A stretch of 64,000 nucleotides of DNA from Azospira restricta (GTDB lineage Bacteria > Pseudomonadota > Gammaproteobacteria > Burkholderiales > Rhodocyclaceae), in NCBI RefSeq assembly GCF_016858125.1, contig NZ_CP064781.1, forward strand, positions 620,001 to 684,000, written 5' to 3'. Positions 31,271 through 40,684 of this stretch are shown here, one piece after another. Under the pieces are notes generated by a model. It saw only the letters and a list, made by a program, of their open reading frames with translations, did no database searches and was not told where the DNA came from. Every line of letters starts with the position of its first letter. Position 1 is the first letter of the stretch. The position numbers were made by a program, and so were the translations under genes.

Positions 31271-31693
31271 TCAGCGCCTTCTGACCAGCGCCAACCAGTA
31301 AATTACGAAGGTCGATGCGTACCCGACGAACAGCGGGATCGGCGCGACGCCCTTGTACACCACGAAGACCAGCGCAAACCCGGCCAGCGTCGCCGCGAAC
31401 TTGTACGCCTCCCCCGCCGCCTGGCCGCGATAGGCGCGCATCGGGTCCGGCTTGCCGGTCGCGTCGACCGACAGGCGCATGGCTCGCCACACGTAAAGCA
31501 GATTGGCTACCACCCCGATGCCGCCCCCGGCAAGCGCCGACAGCGCAGCGTTCGCACCCCCCCACACCGCGGCGACCGCCGCGATCGACAGCGTCAGTGC
31601 CACCTGCCAGCCAATGATCCAGCGGACTTGCGGATGCAAGGAATGCTCCGACCAAAACCGCGGCAGTCTATCCGACTCTTCTACATGAGTCAA
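31271..31693 (-). CDS. atpI: ATP synthase assembly protein I
   Basis: AtpI is a small hydrophobic protein that helps insert and assemble the c ring. The frame encodes about 140 residues with four hydrophobic helices (WQVALTLSIAAVAAVWGGA, LAGGGIGVVANLLYVW, FAATLAGFALVFVVY, FVGYASTFVIYWLALV). There is no ATG in a suitable place; the TTG at 31693 (residues MTHVEESDRLPRFW) is the longest start, and a second TTG at 31639 (LHPQVRWIIGW) is a shorter option. It is the first gene of the atp operon, 38 bases after the parB stop, with no terminator between, so transcripts from the mnmG-parB unit may run into atp. Confidence 0.85.
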   Translation of the reverse strand: MTHVEESDRLPRFWSEHSLHPQVRWIIGWQVALTLSIAAVAAVWGGANAALSALAGGGIGVVANLLYVWRAMRLSVDATGKPDPMRAYRGQAAGEAYKFAATLAGFALVFVVYKGVAPIPLFVGYASTFVIYWLALVRRR

Positions 31694-31731
31694 ATTTTGC
31701 TGCGGTGCACATAGTACTTATACGTAGCCGG

Positions 31732-32565
31732 CTATCGTAGCCGAGCCAGCAGGCCTTCCAACTGATCCAGATCAGAAAAATCGATCGTCAGCTTGCCGGC
31801 GCCCTTGCGGTTGGCCTTGATCACAACGCTGGCGCCGAGCGCGTCGGAAAGCTCCTCCTGCAGACGCAGCAGGTCGCGGTCCGGTTTCGGCGGCAGCTTC
31901 GCCGACGGCGGCGCCATTTCGCGCTGTACCAGGCGCTCCGCCTCGCGCACCGACAGGCCCTTCTGCGCGATGCGCTGCGCCAGCTGCACCTGCAAGCCGT
32001 TGGCCAGCGGCAGCAGCGCGCGGGCATGGCCCATGTCGATGGCGCCGGCCATCAGCAGGTCCTGCACCGGCTGCGCCAGCTGCAGCAGGCGCAGCAGGTT
32101 CGACGCCGCCGGGCGCGAACGGCCGACCGCGTCGGCCGCCTGCTGGTGCGTCATCGCGAACTCGTCGACCAGGCGCTGCAGGCCGAGCGCCTCCTCGAGC
32201 GGGTTCAGGTTCTCGCGCTGGATGTTCTCGATCAGCGCCATCGCCAGCGCCGCGTCGTCGGGGATCTCGCGGATCAGCGTCGGCACCTCGCCGAGGCCGG
32301 CCAGCTGCGCGGCGCGCCAGCGGCGTTCGCCGGCGATGATCTCGTAGCGGTCGGACGCCACCGGCCGCACCAGGATCGGCTGCATCAGCCCCTGCGCGCG
32401 GATCGACGCCGCCAGTTCGTCGAGCGAGGCCGGGTCCATCTGCGTGCGCGGCTGGTACTTGCCCGGCTGCAGCGCGCTCACCGGCAGCGAGCGCTGCACT
32501 TCCTTCTTCGCCTCGTCGCCGGCGAGCAGCGCGTCGAGGCCGCGGCCGAGTCCCTTCATTCTCAT
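31732..32565 (-). CDS. parB: Chromosome-partitioning protein ParB
   Basis: ParB binds parS sites near the origin and loads SMC; it is a CTP-dependent clamp. I start at the ATG at 32565, which overlaps the parA stop as ATGA, giving 277 residues (a second ATG two codons later would give MKGLGRGLDALLAG). The ParB/Srx domain shows IRAQGLMQPILVRP and the CTP-binding GERRWRAAQ; the helix-turn-helix follows (THQQAADAVGRSRPAASNLLRLLQL), and the C-terminal dimer domain ends LEGLLARLR. Two parS-like palindromes lie at 53,621 and 62,971. It forms an operon with parA. Confidence 0.96.
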   Translation of the reverse strand: MRMKGLGRGLDALLAGDEAKKEVQRSLPVSALQPGKYQPRTQMDPASLDELAASIRAQGLMQPILVRPVASDRYEIIAGERRWRAAQLAGLGEVPTLIREIPDDAALAMALIENIQRENLNPLEEALGLQRLVDEFAMTHQQAADAVGRSRPAASNLLRLLQLAQPVQDLLMAGAIDMGHARALLPLANGLQVQLAQRIAQKGLSVREAERLVQREMAPPSAKLPPKPDRDLLRLQEELSDALGASVVIKANRKGAGKLTIDFSDLDQLEGLLARLR

Positions 32566-33359
32566 GCCAGCGCTCCCTGTTGGCTGGTCGCGACCTTGCC
32601 GTCGCGGCGGTCCAGCATCTCCTGCGCCAGCTGCAGGTAGGCCTGGGCACCCTTCGACGCGCGGTCGAAGGCGATCACCGGCTTGCCGTAGGACGGCGCC
32701 TCGGCCAGCCGCACGTTGCGCGGAATGATGCTCTGGTAGACCTTGTCGCCGAAGTGGCTCTCGAGCTCGCCCGAAACCTGCTGCATCAGCGTCATGCGCG
32801 GGTCGTACATGGTGCGCAGCAGCCCTTCGATCTGCAGCACCGGATTGAGGTTGGCGCGCACCTTCCGCAGCGTCGTCACCAGGTCGGTCAGCCCTTCCAG
32901 CGCGTAGTACTCGCACTGCATCGGGATCATCACCGCCTCGGCGGCGACCAGCCCGTTCACGGTCAGCATGTTCAGCGCCGGCGGGCAGTCGAGCAGCACG
33001 AAGTCGTACTGCTCGCCGGCGGCGTCGAGCGCGTCGCGCAACCGGTATTCGCGGTTGTCGAGTTCGATCAGCTCGACCTCGGCGCCGGCCAGCTCGCGGT
33101 TGGCGGGCAGGATGTCGAAGCCGAATTCGGTGCGGATGCGCGCCTCGTCCAGCGTCGAGCGCCCGATCAGGATCTGGTACACGGTCGGCAGCGCCTCGCG
33201 CTTCATGACGCCGCAGCCGGTGGTCGCGTTGCCCTGCGGGTCGAGGTCGATCATCAGCACGCGCTGGCCGAGGGCGGCGAGGCTCGCCGACAGGTTCACC
33301 GCGGTCGTGGTCTTGCCCACGCCGCCCTTCTGATTAGTCACCGCCAGCACTTTGGCCAC
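32562..33359 (-). CDS. parA: Chromosome-partitioning ATPase ParA
   Basis: ParA is the DNA-binding Walker-type ATPase that moves ParB-parS complexes. The 265-residue protein has the deviant Walker A motif NQKGGVGKTTTAVNL, the Walker A' DLDPQGNATTGCG and Walker B VLLDCPPALNML. Length is that of a chromosomal ParA (Soj), without the N-terminal helix-turn-helix of plasmid types. It lies one base after rsmG and overlaps parB by four bases. Confidence 0.97.
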   Translation of the reverse strand: MAKVLAVTNQKGGVGKTTTAVNLSASLAALGQRVLMIDLDPQGNATTGCGVMKREALPTVYQILIGRSTLDEARIRTEFGFDILPANRELAGAEVELIELDNREYRLRDALDAAGEQYDFVLLDCPPALNMLTVNGLVAAEAVMIPMQCEYYALEGLTDLVTTLRKVRANLNPVLQIEGLLRTMYDPRMTLMQQVSGELESHFGDKVYQSIIPRNVRLAEAPSYGKPVIAFDRASKGAQAYLQLAQEMLDRRDGKVATSQQGALA

Positions 33360-33360
33360 G

Positions 33361-33984
33361 TCATCGCTCCCTGATTACGACCAGATGGCGCTCGCCATCC
33401 ACGCCCGGCACGTCCAGCCGGTGCACCGCCGCCACCGCGACGTCAGCCGGCAGTTTATTCATTTCCGCGTCCGGGCGAACCCCCTTCATCGCCAGCCACG
33501 CCCCGCCGGGCGCCAGCAGGTGGCGGGTCAGCGCGACGAAATCGGCCAGCTCGGCGAAGGCGCGCGAGGTGATCGCGGCGAACGGCGCCGCCGGCGCGAA
33601 GGTCTCGACGCGGGCGGTGACCACCTGCACGTTCTTCAGCCCCAGCTCGATCGCCGCCTGCTGCAGGAAGGCGGTCTTCTTGCTGTTGCTGTCCACCAGC
33701 GTCACCGCCAGCTCCGGCCGCGCGATCGCCAGCGGGATGCCGGGCTGGCCGCCGCCGCTGCCGACGTCGAGCAGGCTGGCGGCATCGACGTAGGGCAGGA
33801 TCGCCAGCGAGTCGAGCAGGTGGTGGCTGACCGCCAGCGCCGGGTCGCGCAGCGCGGTCAGGCTGTAGGTGCGGTTCCACTTTTCGAGGAAGGCGGCGTA
33901 AGCCAGCAGCTGCGCCTGCACCGTCGCCGGCAGCGCGATGCCGAGAGCCCGCAGCCCGTCCGCGAGTTGCTGCTCGCGGCTCAT
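33361..33984 (-). CDS. rsmG: 16S rRNA m7G527 methyltransferase
   Basis: RsmG methylates G527 of 16S rRNA with SAM. I take the ATG at 33984 ([16 protein letters not shown]), which overlaps the mnmG stop as ATGA, giving 207 residues, normal for the family. The SAM site [20 protein letters not shown] and the family [13 protein letters not shown] and SRAFA motifs are present. It lies in the conserved order mnmG-rsmG-parA-parB. Confidence 0.97.
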   Translation of the reverse strand: MSREQQLADGLRALGIALPATVQAQLLAYAAFLEKWNRTYSLTALRDPALAVSHHLLDSLAILPYVDAASLLDVGSGGGQPGIPLAIARPELAVTLVDSNSKKTAFLQQAAIELGLKNVQVVTARVETFAPAAPFAAITSRAFAELADFVALTRHLLAPGGAWLAMKGVRPDAEMNKLPADVAVAAVHRLDVPGVDGERHLVVIRER

Positions 33985-35888
33985 GCGGATTTTTTCTCGC
34001 CGCCGCCGAGGCGCTTCAGATGCACCAGCAGGATCGAGATCGCCGCCGGCGTGATGCCCTGGATGCGCGAGGCCTGGCCGACCGTCTGCGGCCGCTGCTG
34101 CGCGAGCTTCTGCTGCACTTCCTTGGACAGCCCCGGTACCGCCGCGTAGTCGAGCCCGGCCGGCAACGGCGTTTCCTCCTGCGCCAGGTTGCGCTCGACC
34201 TCCTCCTGCTGGCGGTCGATGTAGCCCTGGTACTTGGCCTGGATCTCGACCTGCTCGATCGCCTGCGGATCGGTCAGCGGCCCACTCGTACCCTCGCCGG
34301 CAGCGCCCGGCAGCGTCAGCAGCGCCGCGTAGCTGACGTCGGGCCGGCGCAGCAGGTCGAACAGCGTGTATTCGCGCTCGATGCCCTTGCCCAGCACGCG
34401 CTCGGCGTCGGCCGCCGGCAGCGTCTGCGGCCGCACCCAGGTCGACTTGAGCCTTTCCTGTTCGGCGGCGATCGCATCGCGCTTGCGGTTGAAGGCGTCC
34501 CAGCGCGCGTCGTCGACCAGCCCGAGCTCGCGCCCCTTTTCGGTCAGGCGCAGGTCGGCGTTGTCCTCGCGCAGCGAGAGGCGGTATTCGGCGCGGCTGG
34601 TGAACATCCGGTACGGCTCGGAGACGCCGCGCGTGATCAGGTCGTCGACCAGCACGCCGAGGTAGGCCTCGTCGCGGCGCGGGCTCCACGCCCCGCGTTC
34701 CTGTACGTAGCGCGCGGCGTTGGCGCCGGCCAACAGGCCCTGCGCGGCGGCTTCCTCGTAGCCGGTGGTGCCGTTGATCTGGCCGGCGAAGAACAGGCCG
34801 CGGATGGCCTTGGTCTCGAACGAGGACTTCAGCCCGCGCGGGTCGAAGTAGTCGTACTCGATCGCATAGCCGGGGCGCAGGATGTGGCAGTGCTCGAGCC
34901 CCTTGATCGAACGCACGATCGCCAGCTGCACGTCGAAGGGCAGCGAGGTCGAGATGCCGTTCGGGTAGATCTCGTGCGTCGTCAGCCCTTCCGGTTCGAG
35001 GAAGATGTTGTGGCTGTCCTTGGCCGCGAAGCGGTGGATCTTGTCCTCGATCGACGGGCAGTAGCGCGGCCCGACGCCCTCGATGACGCCGGTGTACATC
35101 GGCGAGCGGTCGAGGTTGTCGCGGATGATCTGGTGCGTGCGCTCGTTGGTCTGGGTTACCCAGCACGGCAGCTGCTGTGGATGCTGCGCGGCGTTGCCGA
35201 GGTAGGAGAAGACCGGCAGCGGATCGTCCGAGTGCTGTTCCTCCATCACCGAGAAGTCGATTGTCTTGCCGTCCAGCCGCGGCGGCGTGCCGGTCTTCAG
35301 CCGGCCGACCGGCAGCTTGAGTTCGCGCAGGCGCGCGGCGAGCGACACCGACGGCGGATCGCCCATGCGGCCGCCGGTGTAGTTCTGCAGGCCGACGTGG
35401 ATCAGGCCGTTCAAGAAGGTGCCGGCGGTGAGCACGACCGCGCGCGCGTCGAAGCGGATGCCCAACTGCGTTACCGCGCCGGCGATGCGCTCGCCGTCGA
35501 CGATCAGGTCGTCGCAGGCCTGCGCGAAGATGGTCAGGTTCGGCTGGTTCTCCAGCCGCGTACGGATCGCCTGCTTGTACAGCACGCGGTCGGCCTGCGC
35601 GCGGGTGGCGCGCACCGCCGGGCCCTTCGAGCTGTTGAGGATGCGGAACTGGATGCCGGCCTCGTCGGTGGCGGCGGCCATCGCCCCGCCCAGCGCGTCG
35701 ACCTCCTTCACCAGGTGGCCCTTGCCGATGCCGCCGATCGACGGATTGCAGCTCATCGCGCCGAGCGTGTCCATGTTGTGCGTCAGCAGCAGCGTGCGCT
35801 GCCCCATGCGCGCGGCGGCGAGCGCCGCCTCGGTGCCGGCATGGCCGCCACCGACAACAATCACATCGAAACGCTCGGGATACCGCAT
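33981..35888 (-). CDS. mnmG: tRNA uridine-5-carboxymethylaminomethyl modification enzyme
   Basis: MnmG (GidA) with MnmE modifies the wobble uridine of certain tRNAs. The 635-residue protein has the N-terminal FAD motif [19 protein letters not shown], the [11 protein letters not shown] and [13 protein letters not shown] signatures, the conserved CPSIEDKI motif with its catalytic cysteine, and the C-terminal [19 protein letters not shown] helix region that binds MnmE. It is the first gene of the mnmG-rsmG-parAB-atp series. Its partner mnmE lies about 11 kb away on the same strand. Confidence 0.97.
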   Translation of the reverse strand: MRYPERFDVIVVGGGHAGTEAALAAARMGQRTLLLTHNMDTLGAMSCNPSIGGIGKGHLVKEVDALGGAMAAATDEAGIQFRILNSSKGPAVRATRAQADRVLYKQAIRTRLENQPNLTIFAQACDDLIVDGERIAGAVTQLGIRFDARAVVLTAGTFLNGLIHVGLQNYTGGRMGDPPSVSLAARLRELKLPVGRLKTGTPPRLDGKTIDFSVMEEQHSDDPLPVFSYLGNAAQHPQQLPCWVTQTNERTHQIIRDNLDRSPMYTGVIEGVGPRYCPSIEDKIHRFAAKDSHNIFLEPEGLTTHEIYPNGISTSLPFDVQLAIVRSIKGLEHCHILRPGYAIEYDYFDPRGLKSSFETKAIRGLFFAGQINGTTGYEEAAAQGLLAGANAARYVQERGAWSPRRDEAYLGVLVDDLITRGVSEPYRMFTSRAEYRLSLREDNADLRLTEKGRELGLVDDARWDAFNRKRDAIAAEQERLKSTWVRPQTLPAADAERVLGKGIEREYTLFDLLRRPDVSYAALLTLPGAAGEGTSGPLTDPQAIEQVEIQAKYQGYIDRQQEEVERNLAQEETPLPAGLDYAAVPGLSKEVQQKLAQQRPQTVGQASRIQGITPAAISILLVHLKRLGGGEKKSA

Positions 35889-36044
35889 GCGGACGACCAG
35901 CTCGAGAAAACGCGGGAAAGGGGCTGGATTCTACGCCAGTTGGCTGAAAAATAACAGGTTTTTGTCCTTTTTCCGACGCCGGCGGGAGAATGCCTCAGCC
36001 CGTGCTGCATTGCAGCGAACCGGAGGTCGCGCGGCGCGCGGGAT

Positions 36045-36058
36045 TTGCGCTAGATCAA
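36045..36058. promoter_or_regulatory. Possible FNR/CRP-type half-conserved box in the mnmG-fabI divergent region
   Basis: The 297-base gap between the divergent mnmG and fabI genes (35889-36185) contains TTGCGCTAGATCAA. Compared with the FNR-type consensus TTGAT-N4-ATCAA, one half-site is perfect and the other has two mismatches. A TAGAAT at 35928-35933 on the minus strand may be the mnmG -10 element. Nothing else that I could recognise lies in the gap, and no RNA gene was seen. Confidence 0.3.
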
Positions 36059-36185
36059 GAGTAAAACGGCGCCGATGCAGGAAAATCATCGGATGCTGCG
36101 GCGCAACAACCACGTTTTCAGGGCGTTGCGCAGCGCCCGCCCCCGCCGCGCCGCAGCGAATCGAACCCGCGCAAGGAAGAACCGC

Positions 36186-36995
36186 ATGAACAGCATGACC
36201 GAAAACGCCGCCCTCGAACGCTCCGACCTGCTGCTGCCGCTTGCCGGCAAGAAGGGTCTGATCACCGGCATCGCCAACGACAAGTCGATCGCCTACGCCG
36301 TCGCCAAGGCGGTGCGCGGGCTCGGCGCCGAGATCGCCCTGACCTACCAGAACGACAAGACCGCAAAGTACACGCAGCCGCTGGCCGAGGCGCTCGGCGC
36401 CCGCCTCTTCGAGAAGCTCGACGTCAGCCAGCCGGGCAGCCTAGAAGGCGTCATCGAGAAGTGCGGCGCCGAATTCGGCGAGATCGACTTCGCCATCCAT
36501 TCGATGGCCTTCTGCAACGCCGACGACCTGCACGGCCGCGTCATCGACACCAGCGAACAAGGCTTCGACGCGGCGATGAACGTCTCCTGCCACAGCTTCC
36601 TGCGCATGGCGAAGGCGCTCGAGCCGCTGATGGCGCACGGCGGCTCGCTGATCACGATGTCCTACCTCGGCGCCGAGCGCGTCGTCCGCAACTACGGCGT
36701 GATGGGCATCATCAAGGCGGCGCTCGAGTCGGCGGTCCGCTACATGGCCTACGACCTCGGCCCGAAGGGCATCCGCGTCTTCGCCGTGTCGCCCGGCCCG
36801 ATCATGACGCGCGCCGCCTCCGGCATCGCCAACTTCAACCAGCTGCTCGAAGCCGACGCGGTCAAGGCGCCGCTCGGCCGCACGGTGACGATCGAGGAAG
36901 TCGGCGCGCTGACCGCCTTCCTGTGCACGCCGGGTTCGTCCGGCATGACCGGGCAGACGATCTACGTCGACGCCGGCGCGCACATCGTCGCCTAA
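36186..36995 (+). CDS. fabI: Enoyl-[acyl-carrier-protein] reductase (NADH), FabI-type
   Basis: FabI performs the last reduction in each fatty-acid elongation cycle. I take the ATG at 36186 (MNSMTENAAL), preceded by AAGGAAGA, giving 269 residues. The cofactor motif is GLITGIANDKSIAYAVAK, and the catalytic residues are Tyr160 and Tyr170 with Lys177 in NYGVMGIIK. The C-terminus FLCTPGSSGMTGQTIYVDAG is typical. The loop HSMAFCNADDLHGRVI and SPGPIMTRAASGI deviate slightly from the E. coli form, so it may be one of several FabI paralogues. It is monocistronic or leads the small group that follows; a GC-rich 10-bp hairpin without T-run (37003-37024) comes after it. Confidence 0.9.
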   Translation: MNSMTENAALERSDLLLPLAGKKGLITGIANDKSIAYAVAKAVRGLGAEIALTYQNDKTAKYTQPLAEALGARLFEKLDVSQPGSLEGVIEKCGAEFGEIDFAIHSMAFCNADDLHGRVIDTSEQGFDAAMNVSCHSFLRMAKALEPLMAHGGSLITMSYLGAERVVRNYGVMGIIKAALESAVRYMAYDLGPKGIRVFAVSPGPIMTRAASGIANFNQLLEADAVKAPLGRTVTIEEVGALTAFLCTPGSSGMTGQTIYVDAGAHIVA

Positions 36996-37052
36996 TCGCG
37001 GGGCGGGCGCCGCGGCGCCCGCCACAGCCCACGCACCCGGCCGGAGTCGGAG

Positions 37053-37634
37053 ATGAACGACGAAACCCGCGGCACGCTGATCCCCGATCCGGTCCCGGAT
37101 CACCCGCTGTTGAACGGCCGCCGCGAAATCGGCCGCGGCGAGAACACCATCGTCCTCGACGGCGACTGCGTCGACGGCCAGGAACGCGTGTTCAAGCTGC
37201 TCTCGTCGCCGACCGACTACGCCTACTACACCGCGCCGGACCGCCCGACCGGCCGCCACTTCCCGGTGGTCTTCGCCGACCACGGCACGGTCGGCCGCTC
37301 CAGCCGCGGCTTCCCGTTCCACATCGTCGAGGTCGAGAAGCTCTATCCGCTGCCCGGCAACGACGAGACGTCGGCGCTGGCGACGCGGATCTCGACCTCG
37401 TACTTCGACGCCTGCCTGATGTGGCGCAACCTGGCGCAGGACATGGGGCGCATCGCGCTGCATCACCTGGTGGTGACGCCGATGGGCTGGAGCGAGGCGC
37501 TGCACGAATCGCTGCGCGCGCTGGAAGGCTTCGCCGGCGAGTACGACGCGCTGCCCGATCTGATCAAGGCCGACAACCTGATGATGCGCAAGGACGGCAC
37601 GCTGGTCTTCTCCGACCCCGTGTTCATGGAATAG
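37053..37634 (+). CDS. Unknown protein with kinase-like motifs
   Basis: I do not recognise an established family. The 193-residue protein shows a faint compact kinase pattern: REIGRGENTIVLDG resembles a glycine-rich loop, RVFKLLSSPTDY would supply a lysine (Lys48), VEVEKLYPL looks like a hinge, and the C-terminal PDLIKADNLMMRKDGTLVF followed by SDPV resembles the catalytic-loop/Asp segment of small aminoglycoside- or HipA-like kinases. The HRD motif itself is missing, so activity is uncertain. A GGAG precedes the ATG. The next gene, 19 bases downstream, encodes a tyrosine/dual-specificity-type phosphatase, so a kinase-phosphatase pair is a reasonable guess. No signal peptide or membrane helix is present. 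Confidence 0.6.
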   Translation: MNDETRGTLIPDPVPDHPLLNGRREIGRGENTIVLDGDCVDGQERVFKLLSSPTDYAYYTAPDRPTGRHFPVVFADHGTVGRSSRGFPFHIVEVEKLYPLPGNDETSALATRISTSYFDACLMWRNLAQDMGRIALHHLVVTPMGWSEALHESLRALEGFAGEYDALPDLIKADNLMMRKDGTLVFSDPVFME

Positions 37635-37653
37635 CCCCCGCCCCGAGCTCCCG

Positions 37654-38136
37654 ATGACCATCAACCACGTTTTCTTCGCCTCGCGCGAACTCGCCGAATC
37701 GCTGGCCGGCAACCCCTACATGGCGGTGATCTCGATCACCGATCCGGGCGCGCCGGCGGCGAGCCTCGACCCACTGTTCCAGCACGTGCTGCGCCTGTCC
37801 TTCTTCGACGCGGCGCCGGCCGACGAGTACACGCCGACGCCGCCGGGGATGTTCAACCATGCCGTCGCGCGGCGCATCGACGACTTCGTTCGCCGCCTGC
37901 ACGCGGCACCGTTCGCGATCTCGGTGCTGGTGCATTGCGAGGCCGGCGTCAGCCGCTCGGCGGCGGTTGCGCTGTTCGTCGAGGCGGCCACCGGCGCCCC
38001 GCTGCAGGCGCGGGAATTCGCCTACGAAGCCAATCCCTGGGTGCTCGACCGCCTGCTGGCGCTGCGCCCCGGCCTGCAGATCGACGTGCCGCTCGCGGGC
38101 GACGCGCACGAACGGCGCCGGCGACAGCGCGCCTGA
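37654..38136 (+). CDS. Dual-specificity/tyrosine phosphatase-like protein
   Basis: The 160-residue protein contains the HCX5R signature of cysteine phosphatases, VHCEAGVSRSAAVALF, with a Cys nucleophile and Arg in the P-loop. An Asp/Glu-rich loop upstream (FFDAAPADEYTP) could provide the general acid. The N-terminus MTINHVFFASRELAESLAG and the single-domain size resemble small bacterial and plasmid-borne dual-specificity phosphatases. It follows the kinase-like gene by 19 bases, probably in one transcript, and precedes a comB-like gene. Substrate unknown; family call good. Confidence 0.82.
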   Translation: MTINHVFFASRELAESLAGNPYMAVISITDPGAPAASLDPLFQHVLRLSFFDAAPADEYTPTPPGMFNHAVARRIDDFVRRLHAAPFAISVLVHCEAGVSRSAAVALFVEAATGAPLQAREFAYEANPWVLDRLLALRPGLQIDVPLAGDAHERRRRQRA

Positions 38137-38215
38137 GCGCCCGCCGGCTGCGCCCGGGTGGCCGCCGGCGGGCGGCCATGGCATGCTAGGCGAAAGACCA
38201 ACGCCCGCCGCCGCG

Positions 38216-38920
38216 ATGCGCACCCGCCGCCTCTATCTCAACCGCCTCGACCCGAGCCCGGGACACGCCGACGACGGCGTCGTCGTCGTCATCGACGTGC
38301 TGCGCTCGTTCTCGACCGCCGCCTACGCCTTCGCCGCCGGCGCGCGCGCGATCCATCCGGTGGAAACGGTCGCCGAGGCGCTCGCGCTGCACCGCCTGCT
38401 GCCGGAGGCGCTGACCACCGGCGCCGTCGCCGGCGGCGACCCGGTGCCCGGCTTCGACTACGGCAATTCGCCGTCGCGGCTGGCCGGCGCCGACCTGCGC
38501 GGCAAGGAGCTGATCCAGACCACCGCTGCCGGCGTCCGCGGCCTGTTGCGCTTCGCGCACGCGCGCGCCGCCTACGCCGGCAGCCTGGTCTGCGCGGCGG
38601 CGACGGCGGCGGCGATCCGTCGGCAGGCGCCGGAACAGGTGACGCTGCTGGTCACCGGCGAATGGGTGGACCGCGACGGCGACGAGGACGCCGCCTGCGC
38701 CGACTATCTGGAAGCGCTGCTGCACGGCGAAACGCCCGACCCGCGGCCGTTCGAGCAGCGCGTCCGCGACTCCGACTTCGGCCGCCGCTTCGCCGCCGGC
38801 AACAATCCGAGCCTGCCGCCGGCCGATCTCGAGCTGTGCGCGCAGGCCGACCGCTTCGACTTCGCGATGCCGGTGGTGCGCCGCGGCGAGCGCCTCGTGC
38901 TGCTGCCGGCAGCGCCATAG
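38216..38920 (+). CDS. 2-phosphosulfolactate phosphatase-like protein (ComB family)
   Basis: The 234-residue protein matches the ComB family: VVVVIDVLRSFSTAAYAFAAG, AGGDPVPGFDYGNSPSRL and LIQTTAAGVRGLLRF. In methanogens ComB removes phosphate from 2-phosphosulfolactate in coenzyme M synthesis; in bacteria lacking that pathway the substrate is unknown, so I do not assign comB as a function. I use the ATG at 38216; an ATG at 38183 would add 11 residues, and neither has a strong ribosome site. It is the third gene after fabI on this strand and ends against the ahpF terminator. Confidence 0.85.
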   Translation: MRTRRLYLNRLDPSPGHADDGVVVVIDVLRSFSTAAYAFAAGARAIHPVETVAEALALHRLLPEALTTGAVAGGDPVPGFDYGNSPSRLAGADLRGKELIQTTAAGVRGLLRFAHARAAYAGSLVCAAATAAAIRRQAPEQVTLLVTGEWVDRDGDEDAACADYLEALLHGETPDPRPFEQRVRDSDFGRRFAAGNNPSLPPADLELCAQADRFDFAMPVVRRGERLVLLPAAP

Positions 38921-38925
38921 GCAAA

Positions 38926-38947
38926 ACGGCCGCCCGCAGGCGGCCGT
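38926..38947 (-). terminator. Terminator between comB-like gene and ahpF
   Basis: ACGGCCGCC (38926-38934) pairs with GGCGGCCGT (38939-38947) across a CGCA loop. On the minus strand the stem is followed by TTTTGCC, so it terminates ahpF; on the plus strand it lacks a T-run. Confidence 0.7.
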
Positions 38948-38971
38948 CATTGCGCCCGGACGCGGCGCCGT

Positions 38972-40540
38972 TCAGGCCGCGACCGCCGCCGGCAGCGAGC
39001 TGCGGATCAGGTGGTCGAAGGCGCCGAGCGAGGCGGTGGCGCCGGCGCCCATGGCGATGATGATCTGCTTGAACGGCACCGTCGTCGCGTCGCCGGCGGC
39101 GAAGACGCCGGGCAGCGAGGTCTGGCCGCGCGCGTCGATCTCGATCTCGCCGTGCTTCGACAGCGCGAGCGTACCCTTCAGCCAGTCGGTGTTCGGCAGC
39201 AGGCCGATCTGCACGAAGACGCCTTCGAGCTCGATGCGCTTGGTCTCGCCGCTGGCGCGGTCCTTGTAGGAGAGCGCATTCACCTTGCCGCCGTCGCCGT
39301 GCACCTCGGTCGTCTGCGCCTGCTTGATGACGGTGACGTTGGCCAGGCTGTACAGCTTCTTCTGCAGCACCGCATCGGCGCGCAGCGCGTCGGCGAATTC
39401 GAGCAGCGTGACGTGGCCGACGATGCCGGCGAGGTCGATCGCCGCCTCGACGCCGGAGTTGCCGCCGCCGATCACCGCGACGCGCTTGCCCTTGAACAGC
39501 GGGCCGTCGCAGTGCGGGCAGTAGGCCACGCCCTGGCCGCGGTACTCGCGCTCGCCGGGCACGTTCATCTCGCGCCAGCGCGCACCGGTGGCGACGATCA
39601 CGCTCTTCGCCTTGAGCACCGCGCCGCTCGCGGTGCGCACTTCATGGAAGCGCTCGCCCGGGATCAAGGCCTCGGCGCGCTGCAGGTTCATGATGTCGAC
39701 CTCGTACTCGCGCACGTGCTGCTCGAGCCCGGCGGCGAGCTTCGGGCCGTCGGTGGCCTTGACCGAGATGAAGTTCTCGATCGCCATGGTATCCAGCACC
39801 TGGCCGCCGAAGCGCTCGGCGAGCACGCCGGTGCGGATCCCCTTCCTCGCCGCGTAGATCGCCGCTGCCGCGCCGGCCGGGCCGCCGCCGACGACCAGCA
39901 CGTCGAACGCTTCCTTGGCGGCAAGCTTCTCGGCCGCGCGCTGCTCGGCGCCGACATCCAGCCTGGCGACGATCTCCTCGATCGTCATCCGGCCCTGACC
40001 GAAGGGTTCGCCGTTGAGGAAGACGGTCGGCACGGCCATGATCTTCCGCGCCTCGACCTCGCGCTGGAACAGCGCACCGTCGATCATCGCGCTGGTCGCC
40101 TGCGGATTGAGCACGGCGATCAGGTTCAGCGCCTGCACCACGTCCGGGCAGTTGTGGCAGGACAGCGAGATGAAGGTCTCGAACCTGAACTCGCCGTCGA
40201 GCGCCTCGATCTGCGCGATCACCTCCGGCGCCACCTTCGGCGGGTGGCCGCCGGTCTGCAGCAGCGCCAGCACCAGCGAGGTGAACTCGTGGCCCATCGG
40301 GATGCCGGCGAACTCGATGCGTGCCGCCTCGCCCGGCCGGCCGACGGCGAACGACGGTGTCCGGGTCGCCGTGCCGTCCTCGCGCACGCTGACCTTCGCC
40401 GACAGCGAGGCGATGTCGTGCAGCAGTTCGCGCATCTCCTGCGCCGCGGCGCTGGCGTCGAGCGAGGCGACCAGTTCGATCGGCTGCTGCAGGCGTTCGA
40501 GGTAGGCGGCGAGTTGCTGCTTGATGGCGGCGTCGAGCAT
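38972..40540 (-). CDS. ahpF: Alkyl hydroperoxide reductase subunit F
   Basis: AhpF is the flavoprotein disulfide reductase that recycles AhpC using NADH. I start at the ATG at 40540 ([17 protein letters not shown]), preceded by GGGAGAACC, giving 522 residues, normal for AhpF. The N-terminal thioredoxin-like domain has the redox pair in [11 protein letters not shown]; the flavoprotein part has the FAD motif [19 protein letters not shown], the active disulfide in [11 protein letters not shown], the NADH motif [13 protein letters not shown] and the C-terminal [16 protein letters not shown]. It lies downstream of ahpC with an unusually long 161-base spacer. Confidence 0.97.
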   Translation of the reverse strand: MLDAAIKQQLAAYLERLQQPIELVASLDASAAAQEMRELLHDIASLSAKVSVREDGTATRTPSFAVGRPGEAARIEFAGIPMGHEFTSLVLALLQTGGHPPKVAPEVIAQIEALDGEFRFETFISLSCHNCPDVVQALNLIAVLNPQATSAMIDGALFQREVEARKIMAVPTVFLNGEPFGQGRMTIEEIVARLDVGAEQRAAEKLAAKEAFDVLVVGGGPAGAAAAIYAARKGIRTGVLAERFGGQVLDTMAIENFISVKATDGPKLAAGLEQHVREYEVDIMNLQRAEALIPGERFHEVRTASGAVLKAKSVIVATGARWREMNVPGEREYRGQGVAYCPHCDGPLFKGKRVAVIGGGNSGVEAAIDLAGIVGHVTLLEFADALRADAVLQKKLYSLANVTVIKQAQTTEVHGDGGKVNALSYKDRASGETKRIELEGVFVQIGLLPNTDWLKGTLALSKHGEIEIDARGQTSLPGVFAAGDATTVPFKQIIIAMGAGATASLGAFDHLIRSSLPAAVAA

Positions 40541-40586
40541 GGGGTTCTCCCTTCGATGGTTCGTTTGGTCGATTGACGACTGCACT

Positions 40587-40684
40587 GCAAAGGCGCCGAC
40601 GGGCGGTACTGCGTCGGCGGGGTTGGGGAGCGAAGGACTTCCCGCCGGCGCCTTTGCGCTGCACTCCCGGCCGGCGGCCGGGAG
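40587..40684 (-). repeat. Inverted repeats in the ahpC-ahpF spacer
   Basis: The spacer holds two nested structures. GCAAAGGCGCCG (40587-40598) is repeated inverted as CGGCGCCTTTGC (40646-40657). Closer to ahpC, CTCCCGGCC (40664-40672) and GGCCGGGAG (40676-40684) form a 9-bp hairpin with a GGC loop. Neither has a T-run, so an RNA-processing or stability role is more likely than strong termination. Confidence 0.6.

Noticed and set aside
35889-36185. Small RNA or tRNA gene in the mnmG-fabI gap.
   Set aside because: No cloverleaf, conserved tRNA loop sequence or terminator with T-run was seen.
37003-37024. Rho-independent terminator after fabI.
   Set aside because: The 10-bp GC hairpin is perfect but has no T-run on either strand, so termination is doubtful; it is mentioned only in the fabI entry.
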